A stretch of 64,000 bases of DNA from Pseudomonas guariconensis (GTDB lineage: Bacteria > Pseudomonadota > Gammaproteobacteria > Pseudomonadales > Pseudomonadaceae), in NCBI RefSeq assembly GCF_900102675.1, contig NZ_FMYX01000007.1, positions 62,001 to 126,000 of the forward strand. The letters run 5' to 3'. The notes under the pieces were generated by a model that saw only the letters and a list, made by a program, of their open reading frames with translations, was not told the DNA's origin and did no database searches. A program made the translations under genes and the position numbers. Numbering within the stretch: position 1 is the stretch's first letter; every line of letters begins with the position of its first letter. Positions 43,199 to 52,353 of this stretch are shown piece after piece.

Positions 43199-44382
43199 CA
43201 GGGCTCGCGGCGGCGATACTGGGCGCGCTGGCGTTGCTCGTGCTGTTGCCGACGCTGGTGTTGTTCATCGAGGTGCTGATGGCCTGCCTGCCGGCACGGC
43301 TGCCGCCTGCGGCCCGCGTGCCGCGTCCGCGTTTGGCGGTGCTGGTGCCGGCCCATGATGAGGCCTCGATCATCATCGCCACGCTGGACAGCATCCGTGC
43401 GCAGCTGTGCGAGGGTGATCGACTGCTTGTGGTGGCGGACAACTGCACCGATGACACCGCAGCGCTTGCGCGGGCAGCAGGTGCCGAGGTGGTCGAGCGC
43501 TTCGATGCACAGGCGCGGGGCAAGGGTTATGCGCTGGACTTTGGAGTGCGCTACCTGGGTTTCGACCCACCGCCGGTGATCGTCGTGGTCGATGCCGATT
43601 GCCAGCTGGGCGAGGGCGCGCTCACGCGCCTTGCTACCTGCTGCATCGACAGCGGGCGTCCGGTTCAGGCGTTGTACCTGATGCAGGCGCCTGAGGGCGC
43701 AGGACTCAAGACCCGCGTGGCCGAGTTCGCCTGGCGCGTGAAGAACCTGGTGCGTCCACGCGGCTGGGCGCGGCTGGGCCTGCCTTGTCAGTTGATGGGC
43801 GCTGGCATGGCGTTCACCTGGCGTGACCTGGCCTCGCTGGAGCTTGCCAGTGGCCATTTGGTCGAGGACCTGAAGATGGGCCTGGACCTGTGCCGCATCG
43901 GCAAGGCGCCGTTGTTCTGTCCCGATGCCAGAGTCACCAGCTGGTTTCCCGTCAGCAACGAAGGGCTGGGGGCGCAACGGCGACGTTGGGAGCACGGGCA
44001 CCTGGGCGTCTTGCTCAAGGATGCGCCACGGTTGTTGATCGAAAGCCTCGCCCGTCGCAATGGTGCGTTGTTGGCCCTGGCGCTGGACCTGATGGTGCCA
44101 CCGCTGGCCTTGCTGGTGTTGGCCTTGGCCGGGGTTTTCTGCCTTTCGTGGTTGGCCTGGTTGCTGCTGGATGTCAGCACCGCGCCGTGGCTGGCGAGCT
44201 GCGCAGTGGTATTGCTGGGCATCGCCGTCCTGCTGGCCTGGTACCGGTTCTGCCGAGGGCTGATCGCATTTTCAGTGCTGCTCTACGCGCCGCTCTACGC
44301 GGCGAAGAAAATCCCTATCTACCTGGGGTTCCTGGTCAAACGCCAGGTGGACTGGGTGCGCTCCAAACGGGATGGCAACTGA
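43195..44382 (+). CDS. Membrane-bound family 2 glycosyltransferase with QxxRW motif
   Basis: The 395-residue protein has an N-terminal helix, a GT-A domain (LVPAHDEASIIIATLDSI, VVADNCTDDT, VVDADCQL), the QRRRW form of the QxxRW motif, and two or three C-terminal helices. QxxRW is typical of processive synthases but also occurs in single-sugar transferases of EPS loci. Translational coupling on both sides (4-base and 1-base overlaps) places it firmly in the operon. Confidence 0.86.
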   Translation: MTGLAAAILGALALLVLLPTLVLFIEVLMACLPARLPPAARVPRPRLAVLVPAHDEASIIIATLDSIRAQLCEGDRLLVVADNCTDDTAALARAAGAEVVERFDAQARGKGYALDFGVRYLGFDPPPVIVVVDADCQLGEGALTRLATCCIDSGRPVQALYLMQAPEGAGLKTRVAEFAWRVKNLVRPRGWARLGLPCQLMGAGMAFTWRDLASLELASGHLVEDLKMGLDLCRIGKAPLFCPDARVTSWFPVSNEGLGAQRRRWEHGHLGVLLKDAPRLLIESLARRNGALLALALDLMVPPLALLVLALAGVFCLSWLAWLLLDVSTAPWLASCAVVLLGIAVLLAWYRFCRGLIAFSVLLYAPLYAAKKIPIYLGFLVKRQVDWVRSKRDGN

Positions 44383-45125
44383 TGCCTATGTCGATCTGGC
44401 AAGGCCACTGGAGCACCATCGTCGACAAGCTGCGGGTGGTCGAAGACGCAGAGGATGAGCAGCGCTTGCTGGCCCAGTTATCCACACCTGGGGCGCGGCG
44501 GGTGCTGGGTTTCGTCAACGCCCATGCCATGAACTTGGTGACCCGCGACCGCGCTTATCTCCAGGCGCTGGCTTCGGCGGACGTGCTGTTGCGCGACGGT
44601 TCGGGCATGGCGATCCTGTTGCGCCGGCTGGGGTTGGCGCCTGGCCTGAACATGAACGGCACCGACTTCATTCCCAAGTTGCTGATGGCCTTCAGCGGGC
44701 GGCGTGTGGCGTTCTGGGGCACCGAAGCGCCTTATCTGGAAAACGCAGCGCGCAGCAGCGAAGCCCGCTTCGGGGTTCAGGTGACGTCTGTTCACCATGG
44801 TTTCGATCAGATCGATACCTACCTGGCCCTGGCGCACCGGCAGCGGCCGGAGCTGATCGTGCTGGGCATGGGCATGCCCAAGCAGGAGGCGGTCGCTGCC
44901 CGGCTGGCGCAAAGCGGCGTGCCCTGCGTGGTGGTGTGCGGCGGGGCGATCCTGGATTTTCTCGGCGACAAGGTGACGCGTGCGCCTCGGTGGATGCGGC
45001 GCCTGGGCTGCGAGTGGTTGTTCCGACTGCTGCGTGAGCCTAGGCGGCTGTTCAGCCGGTATGTGCTCGGCAATCCATTGTTCCTCTGGCGCACGTTGAG
45101 CTATGCGCGAGCGCGTGGTCACTGA
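44382..45125 (+). CDS. WecG/TagA/CpsF family glycosyltransferase
   Basis: The 247-residue protein has the family motifs VNAHAMNLV, LLRDGSGMAILLRRLG, MNGTDFIPKLL, VAFWGTEA and LGMGMPKQE. Members transfer N-acetylmannosaminyl, mannosyl or glucuronosyl residues to lipid-linked acceptors. The start ATG 44382 overlaps the preceding stop (TGATG). It ends the tightly packed part of the operon; a degenerate REP follows. Confidence 0.9.
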   Translation: MPMSIWQGHWSTIVDKLRVVEDAEDEQRLLAQLSTPGARRVLGFVNAHAMNLVTRDRAYLQALASADVLLRDGSGMAILLRRLGLAPGLNMNGTDFIPKLLMAFSGRRVAFWGTEAPYLENAARSSEARFGVQVTSVHHGFDQIDTYLALAHRQRPELIVLGMGMPKQEAVAARLAQSGVPCVVVCGGAILDFLGDKVTRAPRWMRRLGCEWLFRLLREPRRLFSRYVLGNPLFLWRTLSYARARGH

Positions 45126-45474
45126 CAGGGAGTGGTGTCTGCTTCGCGGGTAAACCTGCGAAGGGGGCGACGCGCCTCTGCAACGGCCCAAAAGGGTAAA
45201 TCCCCGGCGCGGTTCCAAAGTACTGCTACAGTGATATCAAACGCACCCATGTGCCGAGGACCCTCGGCAAACGGGTCGCACTATCGCCCTGGGGAGCAGT
45301 CCGCGCATTAGCGTGTGATTCAGGTGATCGATAGTCACGGGGACGATCTCCTACGTCATTGACCAGGCGGCACTCGCTGAGTGCGCGTCGGGTCTTTGTC
45401 TTTTCAGGATGAATGCGGTTGTTCTTGGCTTGGTAGGAAAGCGTGTGGTTTCTCGGCATCAGTGAGGACGAGCA
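45126..45474. other. Intergenic region before the priming transferase gene
   Basis: About 350 bases. It begins with the REP listed separately. The rest shows no convincing gene; a minus-strand frame at 45226-45459 has no ribosome site or recognisable product. The gap implies that the sugar transferase has its own promoter, but no clear -35/-10 pair was seen. Confidence 0.45.
45139..45166 (+). repeat. Degenerate REP element
   Basis: CTTCGCGGGTAAACCTGCGAAG (reported as two arms: CTTCGC with GCGAAG, core GGGTAAACCT) is a one-mismatch form of the P. putida REP core. It lies 16 bases after the WecG-like stop and may end or stabilise that transcript. Confidence 0.6.
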
Positions 45475-46896
45475 ATGGTTTTCGAACCCAGAAGTAACCG
45501 TTCCCTACTCCAGCGCAGACGCAGCATCAGCAACGCCATCCAGGCCGGGCTTGACGGCATCGCGGTGACCGGAGTCGCCTGGTACCTGATCTACCTGCAC
45601 GTCGGTTACATCACCCCCGACTACGTCATCATGCTGCTGTTGCTGATCGGCGCCCTGGCGGTGGTCTATGACCACTACGCCATCTACCGCAGCAACGTGG
45701 GCCTGTCGATCAAGGCGTTCAAGCTGTTCAAGGCCTGGACGGTGACGTTCTGCTTTCTCGTGGCCATGGCTTTTCTCACCAAACAGAGCGAGCAGTATTC
45801 GCGCCTGCTGGTGGGCGAGCTGTTCGTCATCGGCTATTTCATCCAGTTGCTGCTGCATTTTCTGGTACGTGAAATCCAGGTGAAATTCCTGACGCTGCCC
45901 TACAGCCAGGAGAACGCCTTGATCATCGGCTCCGGTGAACTGGCGACCTTCCTGCACAAGAAGATCAGCAACAACCCCTGGCTGGGCGAGAAGATCGTCG
46001 GCTGCGTGCACATCGGTGAGACGGAGCTGCAAGTAGGGGCGCAGGAGGGAGAGGGTGGCCCGGTGATCCTGGGCGATATTTCCCAGCTGGATGACATCGT
46101 GGTACGTCATGGCATCAAGACCGTCTACCTGGTCACGCCGCTGGAAGGCTCGCAACTGATCCGCGATGTGTACCTGCGGCTGCTGGACAAGTGCGTTTCG
46201 GTCAACTGGATTCCCGACATCTTCTCGCTGCGACTGATCAACCATAGCGTGCGCGAAATTGCCGGTATCCCTGTGCTCACGCTTTCCGAAACGCCACTCA
46301 CCGGCACCAGCCTGTTCCTCAAGAACCTCGAAGACAAACTGCTGGCCGCATTGATTGTGCTGTGTGCCGCACCGGTCCTGCTCATCATCGCTGTGGCCAT
46401 CAAGCTCGACAGCCCGGGGCCAGTGTTCTTCCGCCAGGAGCGCATGGGCTGGAGCGGCGAGACCTTCCGCATCTGGAAATTCAGAAGCATGTTCGTGCAC
46501 CAGCCCGAAACCGGGGTGCTCCAACAGGCGCAGAAGAACGACCCGCGCATGACCCGGGTCGGGGCGTTCATTCGCCGCACCAGCCTCGACGAGTTACCGC
46601 AGCTGTTCAATGTATTGATGGGCGAGATGTCCCTGGTGGGGCCACGTCCGCACGCCATCCAGCACGACACTCAGTATTCCAGGGACATCGCCGACTATTT
46701 CGCGCGCAACAACATCAAGCCCGGCATGACAGGGTTGGCGCAGGTGCGCGGTTACCGGGGAGAGACCAAGGATCTGGGACAGATGATCCAGCGGGTCGAC
46801 TCGGACATCGAATACATCAACAACTGGTCGGTGTGGCTGGATTTCATCATTCTCGTGCGCACGCTTTCGGCGTTCACCGGCAAGCAGGCGTACTAG
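45475..46896 (+). CDS. Undecaprenyl-phosphate sugar phosphotransferase (WcaJ-like)
   Basis: The 473-residue enzyme starts repeat-unit synthesis by moving a sugar-1-phosphate to undecaprenyl phosphate at the inner membrane. It has four N-terminal membrane helices, a CoA-binding-like middle domain (ALIIGSGELATFL), a fifth re-entrant helix (~residues 290-310), and the catalytic domain. That domain has IWKFRSM (~333-339), RRTSLDELPQL (Asp372-Glu373) and SLVGPRPH (~386-393). GAGG precedes the ATG. It fits the priming transferases of colanic-acid-like and pea-like loci. Confidence 0.92.
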   Translation: MVFEPRSNRSLLQRRRSISNAIQAGLDGIAVTGVAWYLIYLHVGYITPDYVIMLLLLIGALAVVYDHYAIYRSNVGLSIKAFKLFKAWTVTFCFLVAMAFLTKQSEQYSRLLVGELFVIGYFIQLLLHFLVREIQVKFLTLPYSQENALIIGSGELATFLHKKISNNPWLGEKIVGCVHIGETELQVGAQEGEGGPVILGDISQLDDIVVRHGIKTVYLVTPLEGSQLIRDVYLRLLDKCVSVNWIPDIFSLRLINHSVREIAGIPVLTLSETPLTGTSLFLKNLEDKLLAALIVLCAAPVLLIIAVAIKLDSPGPVFFRQERMGWSGETFRIWKFRSMFVHQPETGVLQQAQKNDPRMTRVGAFIRRTSLDELPQLFNVLMGEMSLVGPRPHAIQHDTQYSRDIADYFARNNIKPGMTGLAQVRGYRGETKDLGQMIQRVDSDIEYINNWSVWLDFIILVRTLSAFTGKQAY

Positions 46897-48017
46897 CGCG
46901 TCAGACGTGTCTGGATTATCGGCATCGGGTTCAGGTGCGCGTAGCGGCTGCGCAAGGTCTCGATCAAGGACGGGCTTGGTACCCGGGAGCAATGCAAGTA
47001 CACCTTGGACAACCCGCCAAAGCCCATTTCCCGGTAGCGGCTGGCGATCTCTTCATCGCTCGGCCCCTCGGGCACACCCAGGTGCAAGGTCAGCCGGCCA
47101 TCCTCCACCGCGAACAGCGGCGTACTCCAGAGGAACCATTCCGAGCCGGTGCGGGGGAGCCTGACAAAGAAGTGGGCATGGTTGCCTAAGGTATCGACGT
47201 CGCCGCCGCGGCGTCTTTTCCATTCCAGCAGCCCATCGTCGGGGCGGGCCAGGCAGCAGCCAATGTCGTAGTAGTCGAAGCCGTTTTCCAGCGCCCACTC
47301 CAACGCCATGAAGGTGGTAATCGAGTTGACCTCGCGCAGCTGCTTGGCATCGGCGAAAACCGACTCGGGGTAGCCGAAGCGAATGGTGCTCCAGTAGCGC
47401 TTACCGGCACGGGTGATGACGCAGCCCAGGTGGCAGGCCACCACTTCATCGTCGCGCAGGATCAGGTCCAGCCGGCCTGCGGACTTGGCGAGCCTGAAAA
47501 CCTCGGCAGTGGCAATCTGCGAGGCGGACGCCCCATGGCGAGCCTTGGCGTAGGGTTGCAGCATCGTCGTGTCGGCATGGGCGATCTCTTCGTCGGTGAC
47601 TGCCGGGCGCATGTGATAGCGCGGCCGGTGCTTGCGCAGGCTGCGCCGCAACTCACTGTTGTAGGTGGCGACGATGCTGTCCAGAGAGCGCCCCAATGGC
47701 ACCACGGCGCTCAAAAAATGCGGCACCTGCAGGGCTCCGGGCACCGGCACTTCGCTGGCCAGTACCACGGCATCGCTGGTCGCGCTGGCCGGCGTGGTCG
47801 CCCCCATCAGTAACTTGGCCAGGTCGCGGTGGGCTTTGCGGCCCAAGTAAACCACCTCGTGGCTGCTCTGTTGGTCGGGCTTGAAGCGGCTGCGCTCCCA
47901 GCGCCACAGGCAGGCGCGGCTGGCCAGGTCCTTGAGCCTGGCGGACGTGGCCCTGATTTCGAAGCGGACCGACGGCGAAATGCACTGCCTGGCCAGTAGG
48001 GCGAGCTGTTCTTTCAT
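46893..48017 (-). CDS. FemAB/GNAT-like acetyltransferase family protein
   Basis: The 374-residue cytoplasmic protein has a C-terminal GNAT_6/FemAB-like domain: YNSELRRSLRKHRPRYHM, EVVACHLGCVITRAGKRYWS and MALEWALENGFDYYDIGCCL. Such proteins occur at the edges of EPS loci (FemAB-like, PEP-CTERM/XrtA-associated) and may transfer amino-acyl or acyl groups. Its stop codon overlaps the convergent sugar-transferase stop through the palindrome CTAG. Specific function unknown. Confidence 0.7.
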   Translation of the reverse strand: MKEQLALLARQCISPSVRFEIRATSARLKDLASRACLWRWERSRFKPDQQSSHEVVYLGRKAHRDLAKLLMGATTPASATSDAVVLASEVPVPGALQVPHFLSAVVPLGRSLDSIVATYNSELRRSLRKHRPRYHMRPAVTDEEIAHADTTMLQPYAKARHGASASQIATAEVFRLAKSAGRLDLILRDDEVVACHLGCVITRAGKRYWSTIRFGYPESVFADAKQLREVNSITTFMALEWALENGFDYYDIGCCLARPDDGLLEWKRRRGGDVDTLGNHAHFFVRLPRTGSEWFLWSTPLFAVEDGRLTLHLGVPEGPSDEEIASRYREMGFGGLSKVYLHCSRVPSPSLIETLRSRYAHLNPMPIIQTRLTR

Positions 48018-48340
48018 CGCGGTGCTGGCGCTCCTTCAAGGGGCATGTGCATACCTAGAACGAGTAAAGATGTGAAACGGCCAGCTCGCAAGGCAGGGCC
48101 ACAGTGTTCACCCAATGGAACGCTGAGGTCTGATTTGAGTATCTAGCGACTGTCCACTCGTCGGACTAACGTTGTGTCTATTGTTTTTTCAGAAGGGGCG
48201 CCGACCGCCGAATCGAGCCGACTGACGGTCGCTTGGCATGGCCGGTGTTGCCTACGCTGATAGTCCCGCACATGAATTGCGGGCAGGCGGCAACTGGATT
48301 GCGTACGTCTAAAAATCCCACCGAAGAAAGGAGCATTACC
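48018..48340. other. Intergenic region upstream of the YcaC-like gene
   Basis: About 320 bases between divergent genes, so promoters for both are expected. CCCGCA/TGCGGG (48265-48270 and 48278-48283) forms a small inverted repeat with a 7-base loop about 60 bases before the YcaC-like start. No gene is recognised. Confidence 0.45.
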
Positions 48341-48961
48341 ATGGCTTTCCAATACAAGCGTCTGGACAAGAACGACGCCGCTGTCTTGCTGGTCGATCAC
48401 CAGACGGGTCTGCTCTCCCTGGTGCGTGATATCGAACCGGACCGCTTCAAGAACAACGTGCTGGCCCTCTCGGACTTGGCCAAGTACTTCAAGCTGCCGA
48501 CCATCCTCACCACAAGCTTCGAAAACGGCCCCAATGGCCCGCTGGTGCCTGAGCTCAAGGCGCAGTTCCCAGATGCGCCCTATATCGCCCGCCCCGGCAA
48601 CATCAACGCCTGGGACAACGAAGACTTCGTCAAGGCGGTGAAGGCCACCGGTAAGAAGCAACTGATCATCGCCGGTGTGGTGACCGAGGTGTGCGTGGCC
48701 TTCCCGGCGCTGTCGGCCCTGGAAGAGGGCTTCGATGTGTTCGTGGTCACCGATGCCTCCGGGACCTTCAACGAACTGACCCGTGATTCTGCCTGGCGCC
48801 GCATGGAGGCGGCCGGTGCGCAGTTGATGACCTGGTTCGGCGTGGCCTGTGAGCTGCACCGCGACTGGCGCAACGACATCGAAGGCCTGGGCACACTGTT
48901 CTCCAACCACATCCCGGACTACCGTAACTTGATGACCAGCTTCAGCACGCTGACGAAGTAA
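48341..48961 (+). CDS. Isochorismatase-family hydrolase (YcaC-like)
   Basis: The 206-residue cytoplasmic enzyme has the cysteine-hydrolase triad pattern: Asp19 in VLLVDHQTGL, a Lys in the middle (KATGKKQL region) and Cys118 in GVVTEVCVAFPALSALEEGF. It resembles YcaC of unknown substrate, also found in pseudomonads. AAGGAG lies 8 bases before ATG 48341. Confidence 0.87.
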   Translation: MAFQYKRLDKNDAAVLLVDHQTGLLSLVRDIEPDRFKNNVLALSDLAKYFKLPTILTTSFENGPNGPLVPELKAQFPDAPYIARPGNINAWDNEDFVKAVKATGKKQLIIAGVVTEVCVAFPALSALEEGFDVFVVTDASGTFNELTRDSAWRRMEAAGAQLMTWFGVACELHRDWRNDIEGLGTLFSNHIPDYRNLMTSFSTLTK

Positions 48962-49035
48962 TCCGGCGTGGGAGCTTTGCCTTAGGGGCTCATGCGCCTG
49001 GGGCAGGGTTCCCCGTCCGTATCCAGAGGTACCGG

Positions 49036-51189
49036 ATGGGTCCACTGATCGGCTATTTCAAACTGGCCCTCAATCCCGGGCGTGGGGTGTTGCTCTTCAC
49101 CTTACGCACCATCGTCGCAGGCCTGCTGTGTCTGTATCTGGCGTTCATCTTCGATCTGGAACAGCCCAAGTGGGCGCTGATGACCGTGATCATCATCAGC
49201 CTGCCCTTGGCCGGCATGACCCTCAAGCGCAGCTTCGCGCAGGTGATCGGCACGGCGGCGGGCGCGGCGGTGGCGGTGGTGCTCATGGCGCTGTTCCCCC
49301 AGGCACCGATGCCCTTCATCGTTTGCCTGGCCTTGTGGCTGGCGTTCTGCACGGCAGGGGGCACGCTGCTGCGCTATACCGACTCCCATGCCTTCGTCCT
49401 CAGTGGTTTCACTGCCGTGGTGGTGGCGATGCTGGCGGTGCCCGAACCGGACGGCATCCTGCTGCTGGCCATCACGCGCCTGACCGAAACCCTGCTGGCA
49501 GTGGCCTGTGTAGCCGTGGTCAGCCTGCTGACAGCGCGTCCGCAGGCGGTCGCCCAAGGTTACTTCGCCCAGGTCGACAGCCTGGTCAAGCTGATCGCTC
49601 GGCATGCCGCCGAGGTCATCAGGACCGAGGAAGACGAAGCCGCTTTCAACCAGCGCCAAGCCCAGCTGATCGCCCAGGTCAGCGCGCTGGAAGGCCTGCG
49701 CCGACATCTTTATTTCGATGCCCCGCACCTGCGCAACGCCGATGGCCTGGTGCAACTGCTGGCCAACCAGCTGGTGCTGCTGGTGTCGCGCCTACTGGTG
49801 TTGCGACAGCAACGTGAGCTGATCAAGCAGCACTGGCAAGGGCCGCTGCCGGCCGACATCCAACTGTTGCGCAACGATGAGCTGGACAGCCTCGATGCCC
49901 TGGCCAATGAGGGTGTGGCCTTATCGGCGCAGCGTCGCCAGGCCATACACCGCCTGAACCAGCGCTTCGAGCAGGCCGCCGACCGTGCGGAATTTCTCAG
50001 CGAACCATTGCCACCGCGTCTGCGTTCACTGGCCTGGGCCCTGCGTTGGGAGCAGGCGCGTCTGTTGCAACAACTGAACGAGCTGATCGAGCTGAACGAG
50101 GCGATCCAGCAGGGCAGGGCTGCCAGCTGCCCCCATGCCCAAGGGCGGGTCAGTGCCCTGCACCTGGATTTTCGCCTGGCCGGCATGAACGCCGCGCGGG
50201 CCTTCCTGGCGTTGTTCCTGGCAGGGTGGCTGTGGATCGAGACCGCTTGGGACGGCGCCCGCTCTGGAGTGATCCTGATCGGCGTCATGTGCTCGCTGAT
50301 GGCCACTTTGCCTCGACCGCTGCTGGCCAGCCAGAACTACAACCGCGGATTGCTGGTGGCGCTGGTACTCTCAGCGGTCTATCAGTTCGGCCTGCTGCCG
50401 ATCTTCACCGATTTCGAAATGCTCGCCCTGTGCCTGACACCCTTGCTCTATCTGGCCGCCGTCGGTCTGGCCAACCCCATGACCGCCGGGATCGGTATGG
50501 GCATCGGCCTGGTGGGCCTGCTGATGATCGGCCCGCAGAACGTCGGGGCTTACCATAACAGCGCCATCCAATGGTTCGAGTTCGCCGGGGCCTACCTAGC
50601 CGGGGGGCTGCTGGCGATGGTGGTGTTTGCCCTGGTCTTCCCGTTCAACCCGCAAAGGCGCATGGCCCGCCTGTTTCGCCTGAGCCGGGAAGATGTGTAC
50701 CAACACGTGACTGCCCCCTCCAGCCTGGTGCGCCAGTTCGATTTCGAGAGCCGCATGCTCGACCGGCTCTCGGCCATGATCGGCCTGCTGCCGGCCACCA
50801 GCGATGCGCGTTCGCGGGAGCTGTTCGAGTGCAATCTGGTGTGCCCGGCATTGGCTATCGTCCTGGCCAAGGCACAGGCCCAGTGCGTCACCAGCGAGAC
50901 CTTGCCGGAAGGCGTAAAGGCGCGATTGCGCCTAGGGTTGCAAGAGATGGCGGACTTCATCGGTGCGCGTCGTCAGGTGGACCTGGACGCACTGCTGCAC
51001 GAGCTCGAAGCGCTTGGCGAAACCCTGGACGCCTTGCATCAGGTGCATTTCGAGGCGGGCCGGGAGGCGCTGCGTCAGTTGTTCATCCTGCGGGTCGCCT
51101 TGGCGATCGCCGGCCAGTTGCTCCAGCGCTACCGCCAGGTACTGGTGCCGACCACGCAGCCTGAAGAGGAGGGCGCCTATGCCCATTGA
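49036..51189 (+). CDS. FUSC-family efflux protein (AaeB-like)
   Basis: The 717-residue inner-membrane protein has two groups of about five or six membrane helices separated by a long cytoplasmic region. It starts GVLLFTLRTIVAGLLCLYLA with KWALMTVIIISLPLAGMTLKR, as in FUSC/YccC-like proteins. With the DUF1656 and HlyD-type proteins encoded next, it matches the AaeB-AaeX-AaeA set that exports aromatic carboxylic acids such as p-hydroxybenzoate. It overlaps the DUF1656 gene by 11 bases. Confidence 0.87.
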   Translation: MGPLIGYFKLALNPGRGVLLFTLRTIVAGLLCLYLAFIFDLEQPKWALMTVIIISLPLAGMTLKRSFAQVIGTAAGAAVAVVLMALFPQAPMPFIVCLALWLAFCTAGGTLLRYTDSHAFVLSGFTAVVVAMLAVPEPDGILLLAITRLTETLLAVACVAVVSLLTARPQAVAQGYFAQVDSLVKLIARHAAEVIRTEEDEAAFNQRQAQLIAQVSALEGLRRHLYFDAPHLRNADGLVQLLANQLVLLVSRLLVLRQQRELIKQHWQGPLPADIQLLRNDELDSLDALANEGVALSAQRRQAIHRLNQRFEQAADRAEFLSEPLPPRLRSLAWALRWEQARLLQQLNELIELNEAIQQGRAASCPHAQGRVSALHLDFRLAGMNAARAFLALFLAGWLWIETAWDGARSGVILIGVMCSLMATLPRPLLASQNYNRGLLVALVLSAVYQFGLLPIFTDFEMLALCLTPLLYLAAVGLANPMTAGIGMGIGLVGLLMIGPQNVGAYHNSAIQWFEFAGAYLAGGLLAMVVFALVFPFNPQRRMARLFRLSREDVYQHVTAPSSLVRQFDFESRMLDRLSAMIGLLPATSDARSRELFECNLVCPALAIVLAKAQAQCVTSETLPEGVKARLRLGLQEMADFIGARRQVDLDALLHELEALGETLDALHQVHFEAGREALRQLFILRVALAIAGQLLQRYRQVLVPTTQPEEEGAYAH

Positions 51190-51385
51190 TTTCGAGTTCG
51201 GCGGTGTCTACCTGCCGCCGATCGCCCAGGCGTTGTTGCTGGGCTTGCCGTTGTTTCTGCTTGCCGACGCCTTGCTGCGTCGAGTTGGGGTGCTGGCGTT
51301 GGTGTGGCATCCCGCCTTGTTCCAGGGTGCTCTGTATGCCGCGATCTGCGCGGCCCTGGTGTTATCGATGGGAGTGAGTGTCTAA
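51179..51385 (+). CDS. DUF1656 small membrane protein (AaeX-like)
   Basis: The 68-residue protein has two membrane helices (PIAQALLLGLPLFLLADALL and LFQGALYAAICAALVLSM) and the family start MPIDFEFGGVYLPP. AaeX-type proteins are always encoded with FUSC and HlyD-type partners. GAAGAGGAGG precedes the ATG. It overlaps the FUSC gene and ends 2 bases before the membrane-fusion gene. Confidence 0.88.
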   Translation: MPIDFEFGGVYLPPIAQALLLGLPLFLLADALLRRVGVLALVWHPALFQGALYAAICAALVLSMGVSV

Positions 51386-51387
51386 CA

Positions 51388-52335
51388 ATGCCTGCCTTGA
51401 AACCTGTATTTTCCAAGGCACTGACCTTGGCCGTGCTGGCCCTTGCCCTGGTGCTGGGCTGGTTTGCCTGGGACTACTACACCCGTGCGCCCTGGACCCG
51501 CGACGCCCGGGTGAGGGCGGACGTGGTGACCCTGTCGGCCGAGGTGGCCGGTCGCATCATCGAACTGCCGATCCATGACAACCAGTTCGTCAAGCAAGGC
51601 GAGCTGCTGCTGCAGATCGACCCCGCCCGTTATGAGCTTGCGGTACTGCATGCCGAGCGCGCGGTCGAGGTCGCTCGCGCCGCACTGGGGCAGTCCAAGG
51701 CATCGATCGTCGCCAACGAAGCCCTGCTCAAGCAACGGCGCAGCGAAGAGCAACGCCGGCGTAGGCTTCAGTCCTTGTCGGCGATTTCCGCGGAAGAGTG
51801 GGAGAAGTCCGGCACGGACGTGGCCGTGGCCCAGGCCGATCTTCTACGCGAGCAGTCCAACCTGGGGTTGGCCCAGGCCAACGTGCAGCTCGCCGAGGCC
51901 ACATTGAAGCAGGCCCGCCTGGACCTGGAGCGCACACGGGTCACCGCGCCGGTCAGCGGCTATGTAACCAACCTGTTGACCCGCCAGGGGGATTTCGCCC
52001 AATCCGGCACGCCGCTGTTGGCGCTGGTCGACAGCAGCTCGTTCCACGTCAGTGGCTATTTCGAAGAAACCAAGCTGCCGAAGATCAAGGTGGGCAGCCA
52101 CGCGCGCATCGCCTTGATGAGCGGCGAGGTGCTGGAGGGCACGGTGGAAAGCATCGCCTACGCCATCACCGATCGCGAGAACCAGCCGGGCAACCGCCTG
52201 CTGGCCAACGTCAATCCGAGCTATACCTGGGTCAAGCTTGCCCAGCGGATCCCGGTGCGCCTGCGTCTGGAGCGCAGCGCCGACGCACCGCCGCTGCGCG
52301 CTGGGACCACGGCGACGGTCACCATCGTGGATTGA
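51388..52335 (+). CDS. HlyD-type membrane fusion protein (AaeA/EmrA-like)
   Basis: The 315-residue protein has one N-terminal membrane helix, the split lipoyl motif (VVTLSAEVAGRIIELPI and RVTAPVSGYVTNLLT), a coiled-coil hairpin (~residues 75-190) and a beta-barrel domain (FHVSGYFEETKLPKIKVG). It links the FUSC pump to an outer-membrane channel, which is not encoded here. Order in this operon is B-X-A, unlike E. coli X-A-B. Confidence 0.88.
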   Translation: MPALKPVFSKALTLAVLALALVLGWFAWDYYTRAPWTRDARVRADVVTLSAEVAGRIIELPIHDNQFVKQGELLLQIDPARYELAVLHAERAVEVARAALGQSKASIVANEALLKQRRSEEQRRRRLQSLSAISAEEWEKSGTDVAVAQADLLREQSNLGLAQANVQLAEATLKQARLDLERTRVTAPVSGYVTNLLTRQGDFAQSGTPLLALVDSSSFHVSGYFEETKLPKIKVGSHARIALMSGEVLEGTVESIAYAITDRENQPGNRLLANVNPSYTWVKLAQRIPVRLRLERSADAPPLRAGTTATVTIVD

Positions 52336-52353
52336 GTTGGGTGAGTCTGTCGC

